Source of the DNA: DASVTR01 sp036382855
GTDB lineage: Bacteria; Acidobacteriota; Blastocatellia; Pyrinomonadales; Pyrinomonadaceae
Length of the DNA: 64,000 nucleotides
Assembly (NCBI GenBank): GCA_036382855.1
Contig: DASVPO010000012.1
Coordinates: 62,001 to 126,000 of the forward strand
Reading direction: 5' to 3'
Part shown: piece by piece, positions 44,425-53,400 of the stretch
Numbering within the stretch: the stretch's first letter is position 1
How the letters are laid out: each line of letters begins with the position of its first letter
Program-made: the position numbers and the translations under genes
Notes under the pieces: generated by a model
What the model saw: only the letters and a program-made list of their open reading frames with translations
Databases searched by the model: none
What the model was told of the DNA's origin: nothing

Positions 44425-45048
44425 ATGGGCCTCTTCAATTTTCTGCCGAGGGAAGAGCAGTATTTTTCTTTCTTCGCGCAGATGACCTCCTACATCTACG
44501 ACGCCTCAAGCGCGCTGGTCGAAATGCTGGGCGACAAGAAGGGCGACTACACCACCTACGTCACCCGCATCAAAGAGATTGAGCACGAATGCGACGAACT
44601 GACTCACACCGTCTCGACGCGACTCAATAAATCCTTCATCACGCCCTTCGACCGTGAAGACATCTACCTGCTGTCGGGCGCGCTCGACGACATCGTTGAT
44701 CTGATTGACGACGCGGCGCGCACGATGGTGATGTACAATATTCACGAGAGCACGGCCCACGCGACACACTTTGCGGATGTCATTCAACGCATGGCCGTCG
44801 AGTTGCACGAGGTCGTCAAAACACTTGAGCGGCCGAGCGGCATCACGCCGCGCCTCGTTGAGTTGCACCGTCTGGAAAACGAAGGCGACGATACATACCA
44901 CAAAGCCGTCGCAGAGCTTTTCCACAACACGACGGACCCCTTGACCGTCATCAAGTGGAAAGATGTTTACGAAAAACTCGAAGCCGCCATTGACCGTTGT
45001 GAGAATGTCGCCAACATCATCGAAAGCGTAATCATCAAACACACATGA
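44425..45048 (+). CDS. DUF47 (PhoU-like) phosphate transport regulator
   Basis: 207 aa, all helical. FNFLPREEQYFSFFAQMTSYIYDAS starts the domain, followed by EIEHECDELTH, SFITPFDREDIYLLSGALDD and a long helical C-terminus. DUF47 proteins resemble PhoU and are regularly encoded next to Pit-type phosphate transporters, as here. The PitA-like gene begins 80 bp downstream, separated by a heptad hairpin. It probably modulates that transporter. Confidence 0.9.
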   Translation: MGLFNFLPREEQYFSFFAQMTSYIYDASSALVEMLGDKKGDYTTYVTRIKEIEHECDELTHTVSTRLNKSFITPFDREDIYLLSGALDDIVDLIDDAARTMVMYNIHESTAHATHFADVIQRMAVELHEVVKTLERPSGITPRLVELHRLENEGDDTYHKAVAELFHNTTDPLTVIKWKDVYEKLEAAIDRCENVANIIESVIIKHT

Positions 45049-45057
45049 AAGACAGCG

Positions 45058-45128
45058 TTCAGTTTTCAGTCTCAAGTTTTTAGCAGTTGGTCTAACTGGA
45101 AACTGGAAGCTGTAAACTGCAAACTGTT
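45058..45128. repeat. Heptad-repeat hairpin, family D
   Basis: The right arm is five consecutive words AACTGGA, AACTGGA, AGCTGTA, AACTGCA, AACTGTT (45094-45128) and the left arm 45058-45089 has the complementary CAGTTTT, CAGTCTC, AAGTTTT. The last heptad ends at 45128, directly against the ATG of the phosphate transporter gene (45129). The element starts 9 bp after the DUF47 stop. Confidence 0.85.
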
Positions 45129-46172
45129 ATGACTACCACGCTGGCCTTCGTCATCGCGATCATCGTCGTCGCCCTCGTCTTCGATTACATCAACGGTTTT
45201 CACGATGCGGCCAACTCGATTGCGACCGTCGTTTCGACGCGCGTCTTGTCGCCGGGCATAGCGGTCATCTGGGCGGCCTTCTTCAATTTCATAGCCTTCG
45301 CCATCCTCGGCACGCGCGTCGCCAAGACCATCGGCGGCGATATGGTCAACATCAACTTAGTGCAGCCGGACCTGCGTCTCTACGTTCTGCTGGCCGCCTT
45401 GCTCGGCGCGATTATCTGGAACCTGCTCACTTGGTACTTGGGCCTGCCGACTTCCAGTTCGCACGCTCTTGTCGGAGGCTATGCGGGCGCGGCGATTGCC
45501 GCCTACAGGGGCTTCAGCGGCCTGCTCAAACCCGAAGGCTGGATTAAGACCATCACCTTCATCATCGCTTCGCCGCTGATAGGCATGACGCTCGGCTTCC
45601 TGATGATGGTTGCGGTCTACTGGATTTTCCGTCGCTGGTCGCCAAGCCGCGTGGACAAGACGTTCCGGCGCGGCCAGTTGGTTTCCGCCGCCGCCTATTC
45701 GCTCGGCCACGGCGGCAACGATGCACAGAAGACGATGGGCATTATCACCATCGTGCTCGTCTCCAGCGGCATGCTCGCCGCAGGGCCGGACGGCAAGCTC
45801 CCGGAAATTCCTCTCTGGGTCGTACTGACGGCGCACGCGGCCATCGGCCTCGGCACACTTTCGGGCGGCTGGCGCATCGTTCACACGATGGGTTCAAAAA
45901 TCACTAAGCTCAGGCCCGTCGGCGGCTTCTGTGCGGAGACGGGCGGCGCGCTCACGCTCTTCGGAGCAACACTCGCAGGCATTCCTGTTTCAACCACGCA
46001 CACCATCACGGGAGCTATCGTCGGTGTCGGAGCAACGCGCAGGCTCTCGGCCGTCAAGTGGGGCGTCGCAGGGCGTATCGTCTGGGCGTGGGTGCTGACA
46101 ATTCCCGTCGCCGCATCAATCGCAGCCATCTCCTACTTCATCATCGAGATGCTTCACAACCTCGCAACCTGA
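45129..46172 (+). CDS. pit: Inorganic phosphate transporter, PitA-like
   Basis: 347 aa, about ten hydrophobic helices. The two PHO4 family signatures appear: GFHDAANSIATVVSTRVLSP (near 22-41) and the C-terminal GIPVSTTHTITGAIVGVG. They mark the repeated inverted halves of PiT permeases. It imports phosphate with a cation. Forms a pair with the DUF47 gene. The ATG directly follows the last heptad of the preceding repeat, and no Shine-Dalgarno sequence is visible. An alternative start further in would truncate the first helix. Confidence 0.9.
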   Translation: MTTTLAFVIAIIVVALVFDYINGFHDAANSIATVVSTRVLSPGIAVIWAAFFNFIAFAILGTRVAKTIGGDMVNINLVQPDLRLYVLLAALLGAIIWNLLTWYLGLPTSSSHALVGGYAGAAIAAYRGFSGLLKPEGWIKTITFIIASPLIGMTLGFLMMVAVYWIFRRWSPSRVDKTFRRGQLVSAAAYSLGHGGNDAQKTMGIITIVLVSSGMLAAGPDGKLPEIPLWVVLTAHAAIGLGTLSGGWRIVHTMGSKITKLRPVGGFCAETGGALTLFGATLAGIPVSTTHTITGAIVGVGATRRLSAVKWGVAGRIVWAWVLTIPVAASIAAISYFIIEMLHNLAT

Positions 46173-46317
46173 ACACTTCAAACTCCGTTCTTATATGAAT
46201 GTGCCTATCGCCGTACACCAAAGTTGTAACGAACACTTGACCTCGTTGACAAGAAATCCCTCGTCGTTCCCTGTAGTATTCAGTTTTCTTTCACCCAACA
46301 AAAGGAGATTAAAGACG

Positions 46318-46515
46318 ATGGCAGACGAAAAAAATCAGGGTGGCTTTCCGCAGAATCAATCAAAGGGCGACGACGCATACTCGACCACGGGCGACGGGCA
46401 TCCGCCGCGTCCCGGCGAGAAGGGCACACAGGAAGATGTCGCCGGACAGGGCTTAGGACAGGGCGGCACTTCAGAAGGCAGCAGCGGCGGCAAGGGCGGC
46501 TCGTCGCAAGTCTAA
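46318..46515 (+). CDS. Small Gly-rich hydrophilic protein
   Basis: 65 aa from ATG 46318, with AAAGGAG (46302-46308) about 9 nt upstream. It is rich in Gly, Gln, Ser and Asp, without hydrophobic segments or Cys, and ends in SSGGKGGSSQV. Probably disordered and cytoplasmic. It recalls small stress-associated hydrophilic proteins in composition only. A terminator follows 48 bp downstream, so it has its own transcript. Confidence 0.65.
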   Translation: MADEKNQGGFPQNQSKGDDAYSTTGDGHPPRPGEKGTQEDVAGQGLGQGGTSEGSSGGKGGSSQV

Positions 46516-46563
46516 ACGGTCGGCTGAAACGAGAAGGCCAGCACAAGTATTCATTAATTGATG

Positions 46564-46609
46564 GGCGCGAGTCGTTCTTTTGATAGACCGGCTCGCGCCT
46601 CTTCTTGTA
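46564..46609 (+). terminator. Intrinsic terminator of the small Gly-rich gene
   Basis: Perfect 8-bp GC-rich stem (GGCGCGAG 46564-46571 with CTCGCGCC 46592-46599) followed by TCTTCTTGT. It ends 14 bp before the kinase start at 46624, and would lie inside the gene if an earlier start were used. Confidence 0.7.
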
Positions 46610-46623
46610 TCTTCCCATGCATA

Positions 46624-47547
46624 ATGAAAGCTCCCGTTTCAGGCAACGCGCCGCTTCCCGTCCCTCAACCCGGAACTCGTATAGACGACTTCACCATCGC
46701 TTATCTCATCTCACACGGAATGAACGCAGACCTCTACGCCGTCTGGCATCACAAGCTGCGCACGCCGCTCGTCTGCAAACGGTTGCGCCCTGCGGATGAG
46801 CACGATGCAAAGTGGCGCGCACTGCTGCGAGCGGAGGCTTCGGCGCTCGCGTCGCTCAATCATCCCGGCATCGTTCGTCTTATCTCACAGCGCATGGAAG
46901 CGCGACTGCCTTACCTGTTGTTTGAACACGTAGGACAGGAAACGCTGAAAGACGTTCTCCTGAGGCAGGGCGGACTGAAGATAGACCACGCCGTCCGCAT
47001 CGTTCAACACGTCGGCTGCGCGCTCGCCTACGTGCACCTTCAAGGCTTCATCCACCGCGACCTCAAGCCTTCAAACATCATCCTGCGCGAAGGGCGTCCA
47101 GTTCTTCTGGACTTCGGCATCGTCTGGAAATGGCGCAGAGCGCGGCGGCCGCCTGACCGCTCCGGCACGCCGCAGTATTTAGCGCCGGAGCAGATTATGC
47201 GCGAACAGTTGTCGCCCGCCACGGATGTTTACGGTTTAGGGTTGCTCCTCTTTGAACTCATCACAGGCAAAAGACCCTTCCGCAACGGCGAAGACCGCCA
47301 CGACCGCCAGCTTCCGCTTGAGAGGCGCTACCCCCAACTCGTCGAAGCGCCGCTCACGCTGCGAAAAGGCGGACGAACCGCTCCGCGCCGCATGGAGGAG
47401 ATTATCAAGCGCTGCCTGTCGCGCGATCCGCACACGAGATACCAGAGTGTCCCTGAGCTACTGACGGCGCTCGATTCCTTTACGCGCCTCAAAATCTGGC
47501 CGCAGAAGATGACGGCCACGCGCGCAGACTTCTCTCCATTCGAGTAG
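46624..47547 (+). CDS. Serine/threonine protein kinase
   Basis: 307 aa from ATG 46624 (MKAPVSGNAP). Catalytic Lys in PLVCKRL, catalytic loop HRDLKPSNI, DFG, and APEQ in the activation region; the C-lobe motif TDVYGLGLLLFELITGKRPF is also clear. The glycine-rich loop is unusual: ISHGMNADLYAVW lacks the GxGxxG triad. There is no membrane helix or sensor domain, so it is a soluble Hanks-type kinase. The ATG follows the terminator of the preceding gene. Its target is unknown. Confidence 0.85.
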   Translation: MKAPVSGNAPLPVPQPGTRIDDFTIAYLISHGMNADLYAVWHHKLRTPLVCKRLRPADEHDAKWRALLRAEASALASLNHPGIVRLISQRMEARLPYLLFEHVGQETLKDVLLRQGGLKIDHAVRIVQHVGCALAYVHLQGFIHRDLKPSNIILREGRPVLLDFGIVWKWRRARRPPDRSGTPQYLAPEQIMREQLSPATDVYGLGLLLFELITGKRPFRNGEDRHDRQLPLERRYPQLVEAPLTLRKGGRTAPRRMEEIIKRCLSRDPHTRYQSVPELLTALDSFTRLKIWPQKMTATRADFSPFE

Positions 47548-47603
47548 TGCAATTAAAACGGGAACTACGCTGGCAGTTAATCTTGATGGAAGAAGAGCGA
47601 CTA

Positions 47604-48014
47604 TCAATCAACAGTCGCTTGCTTGTTTACGCTTGACGATTGGCTTCGACTGTTCTCTCCGGCGTGATGGTCTTCGTAAGCGTAGGCTGGCCCGCAGACC
47701 AGAAGAATCGTCATCGGCGTTTGTCCTGTATTCTCAAGCGTGTGCGCAGCGCCGCGCGGGATAAAGATGGCGTCTCCGGCGACGACCTCTCTCGTTTCGC
47801 TTCCGACAGTCATCAGCCCCGCGCCTTGCAGTATGTAATAGACTTCTTCGGTTTCCAGATGATAATGGCGGCCGACGCTCTTTCCCGCCGGCAACACTTC
47901 CTCAGCGAGGCTGCATCGCTCTATGTTTGAAGTGGTGCGGTCAACCAGCGGGCGAATCTCCGAGCCGTGCGGCGTGTTAATGACAGCGGCCGTTTGACGG
48001 TTAACGATAATCAT
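47604..48014 (-). CDS. Cupin domain protein
   Basis: 136 aa. A single cupin barrel with motif 1 GRHYHLETEEVYYILQG (48-64) and motif 2 PRGAAHTLEN, retaining the His/Glu metal ligands. No partner gene; small-molecule enzyme or binding protein of unknown role. It is convergent with the kinase gene, and a short inverted repeat AGCGACT/AGTCGCT (47596-47619) overlaps its 3' end. Confidence 0.8.
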   Translation of the reverse strand: MIIVNRQTAAVINTPHGSEIRPLVDRTTSNIERCSLAEEVLPAGKSVGRHYHLETEEVYYILQGAGLMTVGSETREVVAGDAIFIPRGAAHTLENTGQTPMTILLVCGPAYAYEDHHAGENSRSQSSSVNKQATVD

Positions 48015-48244
48015 TCGATGTCTTATGAGCGCGCACTTCCGACTAACAGCTTGCGCCCTCCCTTTCTAAGCTATCATCCCGAATCAACCGCAGACAGGAA
48101 GTTAACGGTTTTCGTTGTTAGAGAATTTCCACTCCTCTGCGAGTGATTTATGCAGGCGACAAAAGGCCATGTCAAGCGCTTCGCTTGAGAGTGGCAGGCT
48201 TGCAGCGAGCTATGCTATCTTTCTTAACGCGTTAAGTCAGGTGC

Positions 48245-48318
48245 GCCCGCGTAGCTCAGTGGATTAGAGCGTTCGCCTCCGGAGCGAAAGGCCGCAGGTT
48301 CGACCCCTGCCGCGGGTA
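48245..48318 (+). tRNA. tRNA-Arg (anticodon CCG)
   Basis: A 74-nt cloverleaf: acceptor GCCCGCG with CGCGGGT (one G-T pair), D stem GCTC/GAGC, anticodon stem TTCGC/GCGAA with loop CTCCGGA, T arm GCAGG-TTCGACC-CCTGC. Anticodon CCG at 48279-48281 reads the arginine codon CGG. CCA is not encoded. Confidence 0.95.
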
Positions 48319-48777
48319 TTTCAGTTTCCTCTCTTTTCGTCAACCCTTTCCGGCAGCTTCAATTCGCACGCATAAAGCATCTTCGTCGGTCTCTAAAATA
48401 ATTTTCGGCGGTCGTGTATTTTTCAGCCGCTCCGCTGAACTGTTGCCATGGTCGCGCCTCAGGGCTATGCGCAGCGGGGGAGAGCCTCCTCGGTGGCTCT
48501 TTTGCCATAGCCCTTGAGTCGCGCGGCCTCAAAATCGCACGAAGCCGCCAACCCACCCCACATCCTTCTACTGCTCCACGCAAAATTTCCCACTCCAAAA
48601 AATTTTTCAGCCCTCCAACGTATTTTTCGAGCGCCTGCGAGAACTGTCAGGCCGAGCGCTGTCTGAAGACGCGAAGAGCAGTTTGAGCAGTCCGTCTGCG
48701 CTCCGAACGCAAAACCCCGCGTGGCATCAACGCGCTTCCCCTTCAAGGGGAAGGTTTAATCATCTGAAAGAAAGAAC
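48319..48777. other. 459-bp non-coding stretch with several strong inverted repeats
   Basis: No gene recognised, but it is rich in structure. A hairpin TTCAGC/GCTGAA lies at 48422-48439. A long stem CTCAGGGCTATG (48458-48469) pairs with 48506-48518 around an inner hairpin GAGAGCC/GGCTCTT (48480-48501). CTTCCCCTTCAAGGGGAAG occurs near 48733-48751. Two similar stretches, TATTTTTC...GAACTGT, lie near 48410-48443 and 48619-48652. It lies between tRNA-Arg and a secreted-protein gene. Confidence 0.55.
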
Positions 48778-50247
48778 ATGGAAAAGATCAGGTTTATCTC
48801 TCAACAACGAATTTTGACGACGGCGCTGTTTGTGCTGGCCGTTTTTGCTTTTGTTCCGGCGGCCGTCCATGCAGGGAAAGACGGCAGCGAATATTTGACA
48901 GTTAGCCTGTCCGATGGCAGCGGTTTTATGGCAATAGTGACGGGCAAGAGCGTTTTCCAGCCGCCAATGCTCAATACATCTTCCAACGCTGGCGCGCTTA
49001 ATCCCAGCCCGACGCCGACGCCTTCACCAAGTCCCAGCCCAAGCCCAAGCCCTAGCCCTTCGCCTTCGCCTTCGCCGTCTCCGAGTCCATCTCCGAGTCC
49101 ATCGCCGTCGCCTTCTCCAAGCCCGACGCCGGGTGATGACGACGACGATGATGATAACGAACACTGTTCGATTCGCTTCGGCGCTCCGAGTTTCATTGTT
49201 AACGAAGGCGCACGCAGCGCGAGCATCAGCGTCATACGCACCTGCGACCGTGCGCGCGAATCGAAGGTTGATTTCTTTACAGTGAGCGGCACGGCTTCCG
49301 ACCGTTCCGACTTCACCTTCGCAGCGGGCCGCATCTTCTTCGCTCCGGGCGAAACCAATAAGACATTCAATGTGCTCATCGCAGATGATGTGTTCGTCGA
49401 GGGCGACGAGTCTCTGACGCTCAGGCTGACAGATCCGGGCGGCAGCGCGATGCTTGTCAGTCCGAGCACAGTCCTGCTGACCATCACTGACAACGACACG
49501 ACGCAGCCAACGTCAAACCCGATTGACAACTCTTCTTTCTTCGTCCAGCAGCACTACGCAGACTTTCTCAATCGCGTCGGCGACACGGGCGGCGTGCAAC
49601 ACTGGTCAGGACAGATTGACCGTTGCGGCACGGATGACAACTGCGTTCGTCGCGAACGAATCAACGTCTCTGCGGCCTTCTTCGTCGAGACGGAGTTTCA
49701 AGAGACGGGCAGTTTCGTCTATCGCCTGTACAAGGCAGGGCTTGGCCGCCAGCCGAAGTTTTCAGAGTTTATGCCGGACCGCAGCCGCGTCGTTGACAGT
49801 CCAGACCTCGAAGGCAATAAGACCTTGCTGACCAACGAATGGGTCGAGCGCGCGGCTTTCAAAGCGCTCTACCCCGACACGCTCACGACGGACCAGTTCG
49901 TCGCGAAGCTGTTGACGACCGCCGGCCTCTCACATTACACGGACCTGCAACAGCAGTTTATGGCCGAGATGAGAGCGGGCGCGACACGCGCGCAAATCCT
50001 GCGCAGGGTCATAGAAGTGCCGGAGTTCAGGCAGCGCGAGTACAACGCAGCCTTCGTCCTGATGCAATACTTCGGCTACCTCAGGCGCGACCCCGATCAG
50101 GGCGGCTATCAATTCTGGCTCGATATTCTCAACAACAAAGTGCCGGGCAACTACAAAGCGATGGTCTGCGCTTTCCTGACTTCCAGCGAGTTACAGGATC
50201 GCTTCAGCACACAGCAGACACACAACAACACGGAATGCGGGCCATGA
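48778..50247 (+). CDS. Secreted Calx-beta / DUF4214 protein
   Basis: 489 aa. Signal peptide (TTALFVLAVFAFVPAAVHA), an N-terminal region, a Pro-Ser repeat linker (49006-49131) closing with a run of Asp, a Calx-beta domain (near 130-240; SIRFGAPSFIVNEGARSASI) and DUF4214 (near 247-489; NVSAAFFVETEFQETGSFVY). DUF4214 occurs in surface or extracellular proteins. The C-terminal 80 residues are nearly the same as those of the following gene. Probably exported; role unknown. Confidence 0.8.
   Translation: MEKIRFISQQRILTTALFVLAVFAFVPAAVHAGKDGSEYLTVSLSDGSGFMAIVTGKSVFQPPMLNTSSNAGALNPSPTPTPSPSPSPSPSPSPSPSPSPSPSPSPSPSPSPSPSPTPGDDDDDDDNEHCSIRFGAPSFIVNEGARSASISVIRTCDRARESKVDFFTVSGTASDRSDFTFAAGRIFFAPGETNKTFNVLIADDVFVEGDESLTLRLTDPGGSAMLVSPSTVLLTITDNDTTQPTSNPIDNSSFFVQQHYADFLNRVGDTGGVQHWSGQIDRCGTDDNCVRRERINVSAAFFVETEFQETGSFVYRLYKAGLGRQPKFSEFMPDRSRVVDSPDLEGNKTLLTNEWVERAAFKALYPDTLTTDQFVAKLLTTAGLSHYTDLQQQFMAEMRAGATRAQILRRVIEVPEFRQREYNAAFVLMQYFGYLRRDPDQGGYQFWLDILNNKVPGNYKAMVCAFLTSSELQDRFSTQQTHNNTECGP
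49006..49131 (+). repeat. Pro-Ser/Pro-Thr tandem repeat linker
   Basis: A low-complexity coding repeat alternating Pro with Ser or Thr (PSPSPSPSP), based on degenerate 6-bp units such as AGCCCA and TCGCCT. It separates the N-terminal part from the Calx-beta domain and may vary in length by slippage. Confidence 0.85.
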
Positions 50248-50424
50248 TTTTCCGCAGACGGTTTTCAAGGGGAAGGCAATCAAAGCTGGCACGGCTATTG
50301 TTAGTCGTGTCAGCTTGATGCCGACACAGGAAGTTTTCCTGACGCTATTACTTTTACACGCAGGCTTCCCTCGCCTGCGCGCCGCCCCGCTGATGCTTCG
50401 TTAACTTTCCTTGTGGAGTTTGGC

Positions 50425-53400
50425 ATGACAATCAATAGAATCAAATTCATCGTCATGGGTTTGACAGTCGGCATCGGACTCGGCTGGCTGGTCTTCAATA
50501 CGAATTTTCGTGCAGGCGCGAGTGCTGTACATCCGACGCTCTCCGCTGCTTTCGAGCGGCGCGTGATGTCCACTTCGGCCGAAGCACCCTTCCAACTTCG
50601 CTTCTTCACCACGGCCGTCAAGACGGATTCCGAGGGCAAGATAATTACAGGGCCGCAGGATGACCCTGTTAAGAATATCGTCGGCGCGGAGAGCGCCGGA
50701 GAACGAGCAGGGCTTGAACGCTTCACCAAAATCATGTTCGGCGCGGGCTACATTGACGGGCGGCCCGACCCCGGCACGCGCATTGACCCTAATAACCCAA
50801 TAGTCAAGAGCGGCAATCAATTCTGGCCTTTCCGCCCGCAGCCTTTCCGCAGCGAGCCTCGCACTCTGGCCTTAACGCCCGACGGGCAGAAGCTCTACGT
50901 TACGCTGCCGGGCCGCGAAGGCTATCCCGATTGGCGCGTCGCCGTCGTCGAGACTGCCGGCCGGCGCGTGCTCTCATGGATTGACCTGCGTCCCGCAGGC
51001 GTCATGCTCGGCACGCGCCCCATCGGCGTCAAAGTCTCTCCTTTGAACACAAGCATCTACCCGCGCCCGTACGTCGTCGTGCTCAATCAGTATGGCAACT
51101 TCGCCAGCGTCATTGACACCGCTACCGATCAGGTCATAGGCGAATTCCAGACCGGCTTCTACGGCGAAAAAGTTATCTTCAACGCGCAGGGCACGCGCCT
51201 CTATATCACAGACCGCTTCAAAGATCAGGTGCGCGCCTTCCGCATTGACCCGGGCCCGTTCTTCACGCAGATAGCGGAGATTCCGACCGGCACGACTGAG
51301 CTTGAGCGCGCCAATCCGCGCGATCTGGACTTGAGCGCTGACGGCAAAACGCTTTACGTCGCCAACACGCTCGGCCATACCATCGCCGCCATCAACGTTG
51401 AGAATGATGCCAACACGCTCATTAAGAATCTGCCGGTCGGCGGTCTTTCGACAGACGTGAAGGTTGTTGGGCGCTGGGGTATCGTCAGCGGGCAGGAGAC
51501 GAACACGAAGCTGAACGGACGCGAGACGGGCCACGGCTTGCCGACGAAGACGGCCGACGGAGTGGCGATTAAGAACAACGGGCAGCCGCTCGGCTATACG
51601 CCCGTCATGTCGGACGCGACGAAGGCCACGACCTTCGACGACATCGGAAGCGAGCTTAACATCTTCGACACGACGACCAATCTCTTCGTCTATCGTTACG
51701 TTGACGAGGGGCGCGATATTTCACAACTCGTCACGCCCGGCCAGTACGTTGACCTCAAAGACCACGCAGACGCGCAGAAGATTATCAAGGGCAGCGGCCC
51801 TGAGCAGATGATGGTTCGCGGCCAGATGCTCTTCGTGACGTTTGCTCATTCGGAGAAAGTGCAGGCGTTTCGCATCAACGTGAATGCGAGCGACCCTTCG
51901 CAGGTTCTCTCTCCGGCTGACATAGAGTTGACGGGTGGCATTACGCCGCAGGGCGTCGAAGTCTCGCCTGACGGGCGCACAATCTATGTCGCCAATTTTC
52001 AGACCGAAGATGTTTCCGTGTTGAATGTTGACGCAAACGGCAATCTCGCGCGCCAGACGCGTGTTGACGTGGGCGTCACGCCCAATACGCCGGACCCGAC
52101 CACAGGCGGCCACGGCCAGAACCTTTTCGCAACGGATGAGGAAGTCGGCCTGCGCTGGTTCTTCTCTTCCTCTTATTCTGACGACGGCCAGAAGTCTTGC
52201 GGCTTCTGCCACTGGGACGGGCGGCAGGACGGCTGCCAGTGGAACGTCGCGGCTAATGCCGTCGGCGGCGTCAAGGTCTGCCCGCAGAACAAAGACATCT
52301 CCGACAACTGGCCTGAGTGGTATGAAGGCTTGAACAACGATTTCATGGCCTACGCTTCGGCCTGTAACGGCGAAGTGCTGCTCGGCGAGCGCACGCCCAC
52401 GCCGCTCTTCCCGCAGGCAGACCAGATTGAACGCTTCCACGCGCGCGAAGACTACGTGCTCAGAAAAACGGAGGAAGACTCAAGAGCCATCGGACGCGAC
52501 GACCTCAACGGCAAAGCCTTCAAGGTCGGTTATTACGACATGGCTTACCTGCAAATCCTCTGGTCGCAGAATGAGACGCGGCGCATGCCGAACCCGCTCG
52601 AACAGTTTCCTGATCTGGCGGAGGCTGCGAAGGTCGCGCGCGGCAAAGAGATTTTCACGAAGGGCGTCCGAGAGGGCGGCTCCGGCTGTGCGGAGTGTCA
52701 TCACAACGGCAACAAGTTTACCAACGACGCGCTCGACGATACTTTTCAGGACTTCAACATACACGAACCCGGTGTCATCAGCGAGACGACCGTTGACGGC
52801 AACGGCCCGTTCTTCCGTCCCGAAAATGATTACTTCTTCACGCGCTTCGGCCCACCACAGGATGTCGGGACGCCGCAGAATTTCAGCAGCCGCAACACAA
52901 AACACTTGCGAACCTTCTGGGATTCCGTTCCGCGCTGGCTGCACTACGGCGGCGCGCACACCGTCCGCGAAATACTGCTCGCGCCGGACTCGCCGCTTCT
53001 ACGTCCCGGCGAGCGCGGCTTTAACTTCCGCACCGTCCGCACAGACCAGCGGCGTGGGCCCAACAATCTGCCGACGGAAGTTCCCATCACGCTCGGCCAT
53101 AGCCAGGGCGGGCTGGCAGGCGACGGCATGGGGCCGCTCTACGTCAGTCTCGACAGCCCGTTTGTGCGACAGCCAGACGGCAGTTTCCTGATAGACCGCC
53201 TCGGCACAAACAACGTCGCTCCGCTCGTAACGAACGGCCAGATTAATCCGCAGCTTGCGGCCAACAATATTCAGGTCATTAAGGACACGCACGGCAGGAC
53301 ATCGCACCTGTCTGCCAGCGATTTTGAAGCGCTGGAGCTTTATTTGAAGTCGCTCGACGGAGCCAAAGCGCCGACGCCCGGCCCGTCGCCAACACCAACG

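Noticed and set aside
49006..49131. CRISPR or regulatory repeat
   Set aside because: It is coding sequence for a Pro-Ser linker.
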